A program made the position numbers and the translations under genes. Below are positions 4,948-6,617 of a DNA stretch of 6,617 nucleotides, one piece after another. This DNA is from Candidatus Doudnabacteria bacterium (GTDB lineage: Bacteria; Patescibacteriota; Doudnabacteria; UBA920; 2-01-FULL-50-11): NCBI GenBank assembly GCA_016205055.1, contig JACQJK010000089.1, positions 1 to 6,617 on the forward strand, read 5' to 3'. Positions within the stretch are counted from its first letter, which is position 1; every line of letters begins with the position of its first letter. The notes under the pieces were generated by a model. That model was not told the origin of the DNA. It worked only from the letters and a program-made list of their open reading frames with translations, and did no database searches.

Positions 4948-6077
4948 AAAGCAACCGGCCGCGACGGCTCTCTGTCGAGAAAAACTTGAGTCAAGATTCT
5001 AAAGAGTGTGGAGTTTTGCCCTTCAACGAACATGGTATCACCCGAAAAAGAAATTAACGCCATAACACCGATGCCAGTATCAGCTTGCGCTGTGTTCTGA
5101 ATCATCAAACCGGAAATTTGCTCGCTTCCCGGCCTGCCGGCAACGAGTTCTTTCTCAAAACTTATAGAAAGGTCTTTGATCACAGGCAGGTGCGCTGCTT
5201 GAAAAAGCGCGATCGAAAGATACAGGAGTTTGGCTTGATCGGAATCAATCGGCGGCGATCCAGGGCCAAGTTGAGTGGGAATATCGGATGTGATCAGATT
5301 ACCCGGTAAATTGCCCTTTTGAAAACCGAGCTCCCGTTGGCGCGCACGGCTCAAGAAGGCGTCAATTGCAACCGAGCCGCTGGACAAATTGCTTGTCCCG
5401 TTGACGTATTGATTGTAAAAAGCTGGAGTTGTCTGCAAAAAATTCGGCATCAACAACATGAGTAAAATCCCGGCTATTGCCGAAAAAGCCGGAGCCAGGA
5501 CCAAAGGATGCTGCCATATCGGGCGCTTGGCTTGGAGGTAAAAAGGTAAGGTACCGATGGGCAAATTAACAGGCGCCTCGAGCACCGGCAGCCAGGAAAA
5601 AGCGAGGGAAAAAGCCACGCGCTTGCTCGGAATGCTGAACGGTTGTTTTTGCAAGTTTTCCGATACCTTTTGAAAAAAATCGGCCGTCATGCGCAGAATT
5701 GCTTTGGTCAAAACCGGCGCTGGTGTGTCTAGAATCGCAACAAGGCGCGAACGCGGCGCTTTACCGGTTTCTTCCAGTTCTTGTCTTGCCAGTTTGCCAA
5801 AAGAATCCATCGCAGGTACCGCTCGCGATTGGCTAGATACACTTAATTGACCCAAAATCCGCTCTTGTTCATCAAGTTTCACCGGTTTTTTGGCATACTC
5901 CAAAACCCGCTTATAATTCGCAACCGCCAGCTCGCAGGTCAGCCACATTCTCCCCTGTCTTTCCGCCCACAAAAAACCATTCCTGCACAAATACGCCAGG
6001 TGGTCGGAAGTATAACCGCTGGCTTTTCTGGCTTCTGATAACGTAATCAAGCGTTCCGCTTGGTAGCGGGCGTGCAT
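4944..6077 (-). CDS. Membrane-anchored HTH protein (longer paralogue)
   Basis: The product has 377 residues from ATG 6077. Residues about 8-58 are an excisionase/MerR-like HTH: ITLSEARKASGYTSDHLAYL (11-30), then C31, G34 and a wing (ERQGRMWLT). It shares I-[TS]-L, the Ala, S-G-Y-T, L, C and G at identical spacing with the downstream gene. A linker of about 130 residues leads to a span at 191-212 (PLVLAPAFSAIAGILLMLLM). A weaker hydrophobic patch lies at 153-172. Residues 215-377 would be exported. They contain a beta-rich segment (IKDLSISFEKEL; GIGVMALISFSGDTMFVEG) that I do not recognise. The frame stays open 55 codons upstream to 6242, but that stretch is low in protein character and reads through RNA-like hairpins, so it is excluded. 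No Shine-Dalgarno is seen before ATG 6077. No terminator precedes the next gene's promoter, so read-through is possible. Confidence 0.8.
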   Translation of the reverse strand: MHARYQAERLITLSEARKASGYTSDHLAYLCRNGFLWAERQGRMWLTCELAVANYKRVLEYAKKPVKLDEQERILGQLSVSSQSRAVPAMDSFGKLARQELEETGKAPRSRLVAILDTPAPVLTKAILRMTADFFQKVSENLQKQPFSIPSKRVAFSLAFSWLPVLEAPVNLPIGTLPFYLQAKRPIWQHPLVLAPAFSAIAGILLMLLMPNFLQTTPAFYNQYVNGTSNLSSGSVAIDAFLSRARQRELGFQKGNLPGNLITSDIPTQLGPGSPPIDSDQAKLLYLSIALFQAAHLPVIKDLSISFEKELVAGRPGSEQISGLMIQNTAQADTGIGVMALISFSGDTMFVEGQNSTLFRILTQVFLDREPSRPVAF

Positions 6078-6112
6078 GTGTTTTTGGTTTGATTTTTTAT
6101 TGTCCCTGAGGC

Positions 6113-6139
6113 GAATACCCCGCGCTTTCAAGCGCGGGG
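6113..6139 (+). mobile_element. Long GC hairpin resembling an IS200/IS605 end
   Basis: CCCCGCGCTT (6118-6127) and AAGCGCGGGG (6130-6139) are perfect 10-bp arms. The pattern GAATAC, hairpin, GGGGA recurs at 6252-6277. From memory of the family, GAAT followed by a C-rich hairpin and GGGGA is common at right ends of IS200/IS605 elements. No transposase gene is present, so at most this is a remnant. Confidence 0.4.
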
Positions 6140-6180
6140 ATGAAGCCAAGCCCGAAGCCGAAGGCGGAGGGGATAACAGT

Positions 6181-6289
6181 AGCTCCGGGAGCCGCAATGT
6201 ATCGGCGAATGCCGATGCGGCGACGTATTCCGCAGAGCCCAAAGGCTCAAGGAATACACCAGCCTTTAGGCTGGGGAGCTTTATTTTTT
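6181..6289 (+). ncRNA. Compact multi-hairpin RNA candidate, possibly an omega-RNA remnant
   Basis: AGCTCC (6181-6186) pairs with GGAGCT (6275-6280) and encloses three perfect hairpins. First is 6191-6221: GCCGC/GCGGC outer, ATCGGC-GAAT-GCCGAT inner. Second is 6225-6257: GTATTCC/GGAATAC outer, GAGCC-CAAA-GGCTC inner. Third is CCAGCC-TTTA-GGCTGG (6259-6274). A T-rich tract (TTTATTTTTTT, to 6289) follows on the plus strand, as at an intrinsic terminator. The shape and the GAATAC-hairpin-GGGGAG end resemble reRNA/omega-RNA at tnpB 3' ends. A plus-strand frame through it (6076-6342) may be the decayed tnpB tail but has no recognisable catalytic or zinc motif. It is antisense to the leader of the longer HTH gene. 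No promoter is seen for it. Confidence 0.45.
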
Positions 6290-6305
6290 TAGAACCGCTC
6301 CTTTT

Positions 6306-6340
6306 CCCTCTCCTTGGGATGGGTAGGGTCAGGGAGAGGT
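6306..6340 (+). repeat. G-quadruplex motif inside an inverted repeat
   Basis: CCTCTCC (6307-6313) pairs with GGAGAGG (6333-6339). Between and overlapping them are four G3 runs at 6316-6318, 6321-6323, 6326-6328 and 6332-6334, with loops of 2, 2 and 3 nt, a textbook quadruplex motif. Hairpin and quadruplex share bases 6333-6334. It lies in the template strand of the minus-strand leader. Confidence 0.6.
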
Positions 6341-6362
6341 AATACCTGCCCGGCTATTTTCG

Positions 6363-6444
6363 CCTGATCAGGAATGGTTTTTGTTTCTGTCGAAGTTTTT
6401 CAAAAAACCTCGATCTTTTGGCTCCATCTCGGAACTTCGAGATG
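6363..6444 (-). promoter_or_regulatory. Hairpins at the 5' end of the longer HTH gene's leader
   Basis: CATCTCG-GAACTT-CGAGATG (6425-6444) is a perfect 7-bp hairpin that would sit within about 6 nt of the predicted mRNA start. TCGA-GTTTTT / AAAAAC-TCGA (6390-6413, one mismatch) follows. CCTGATCAGG (6363-6372) is a 10-bp palindrome. No terminator-like U-run follows on the minus strand. The roughly 370-nt leader matches no riboswitch I know. Confidence 0.45.
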
Positions 6445-6456
6445 AATCGTAAAGCT

Positions 6457-6485
6457 ATTATATCATAAAAACCCCATCTCGTCCA
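6457..6485 (-). promoter_or_regulatory. Extended -10 promoter of the longer HTH gene
   Basis: On the minus strand TATAAT (6462-6457) is perfect and preceded by TGA, giving TGnTATAAT. TGGACG (6485-6480) matches the -35 consensus at 4 of 6, with a 17-bp spacer. The start is near 6450, leaving a leader of about 370 nt to ATG 6077. Confidence 0.65.
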
Positions 6486-6501
6486 GGCCAAATTTCCAGG
6501 G

Positions 6502-6507
6502 TATACT
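6502..6507 (+). promoter_or_regulatory. Possible -10 box of the right-edge gene
   Basis: TATACT matches the -10 consensus at 5 of 6. The base set 17 bp upstream (6479-6484, TCGTCC) is a poor -35, so an activator or another sigma factor might be needed. It is back to back with the minus-strand promoter. The start would be near 6514. Confidence 0.35.
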
Positions 6508-6517
6508 AGGGCAGTTG

Positions 6518-6560
6518 GAACAAGGTTAGAATGAACGTAGTAAATAATTAAGCCTTGTTC
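6518..6560 (+). promoter_or_regulatory. Stem-loop in the leader just before the right-edge start codon
   Basis: GAACAAGG (6518-6525) and CCTTGTTC (6553-6560) are perfect 8-bp arms around a 27-nt loop. The 3' arm ends one base before ATG 6562, so folding could hide the start. The loop holds a 6-codon frame (6531-6551, MNVVNN) preceded by AAGG. Alternatively it marks the end of an insertion sequence. Confidence 0.45.
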
Positions 6561-6561
6561 T

Positions 6562-6617
6562 ATGATTGCTTTTTTGAATCAGATACCCTCGGAAGCCAAG
6601 ATCAGAAAACAATTAAG
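6562..6617 (+). CDS. Start of a gene cut by the window edge
   Basis: ATG 6562 opens a frame that runs to the edge, giving MIAFLNQIPSEAKIRKQL, 18 codons with no stop. It reads like a genuine N-terminus. The IPSEA..RK pattern is loosely reminiscent of the start of IS1595-type transposases in Patescibacteria, but 18 residues cannot support that. It lies behind a stem-loop and a TATACT box. No Shine-Dalgarno separate from the stem is seen. Confidence 0.45.
   Translation, partial: MIAFLNQIPSEAKIRKQL

Noticed and set aside
6078..6242. N-terminal extension of the longer HTH gene by 55 codons
   Set aside because: It reads in reverse through perfect hairpins, is low-complexity (Ser/Pro/Ala) and lies before a well-placed ATG just upstream of the HTH domain.
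6076..6342. Plus-strand 88-codon frame as an intact gene
   Set aside because: It overlaps the RNA-like hairpins, has no RBS or recognisable motif, and starts inside the HTH gene's start codon region. At best it is a decayed tnpB tail.
1..6617. tRNA, rRNA, RNase P RNA, tmRNA and CRISPR array
   Set aside because: No T-loop consensus, conserved RNase P or tmRNA cores, rRNA motifs or regularly spaced direct repeats were seen on either strand.

Overview
The window looks like a piece of a Patescibacteria (Candidate Phyla Radiation) genome. Five lines of evidence point that way: mid-range GC; short proteins of unknown function with one or two membrane segments; a winged-helix protein carrying a degenerate nucleotidyltransferase-like domain; two excisionase/MerR-like HTH proteins with a membrane anchor; and intergenic spaces packed with GC-rich palindromes. 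No complete gene has a strong Shine-Dalgarno sequence. Four of the five complete genes end in TGA, so TGA is a stop here, which argues against the Gracilibacteria/Absconditabacteria code. No rRNA, tRNA, CRISPR array or housekeeping gene is visible. The lineage is inferred from style, not from a marker gene.

Layout, left to right. 1-150 is a palindrome-rich repeat block. 151-399 (-) encodes a small two-helix membrane protein. 441-549 holds a minus-strand terminator and further hairpins. 541-1155 (-) encodes a winged-helix regulator with its own consensus-like promoter and a palindrome across the -10. 1212-1419 is a 208-bp element closed by a 12-bp perfect inverted repeat and foldable into nested helices; it sits exactly between two divergent promoters. 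1580-3613 (+) encodes a 677-residue membrane protein: degenerate PP2C-like cytoplasmic domain, one membrane span, coiled coil and a probable beta-propeller. A bidirectional terminator (3629-3659) and more palindromes separate it from two minus-strand genes, 4944-6077 and 3837-4787. These share an N-terminal HTH and a single membrane span. The second is driven by a perfect TTGACA-17-TATAAT promoter that overlaps the stop codon of the first.

The first gene of that pair has its own promoter about 370 nt upstream. Its leader runs antisense through a compact multi-hairpin block that resembles the end of an IS200/IS605 (TnpB/omega-RNA) element, and through a G-quadruplex motif. At the right edge a gene begins on the plus strand behind a strong stem-loop; only 18 codons are visible.

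A likely reading is a cell-envelope/regulatory neighbourhood: three proteins with a cytoplasmic signalling or DNA-binding head and an exported tail, plus a soluble regulator. How the genes work together cannot be shown from sequence alone. The most unusual parts are the structured element between the divergent promoters, the paired membrane-tethered HTH proteins, and the structured RNA candidate in the leader of the upstream one.
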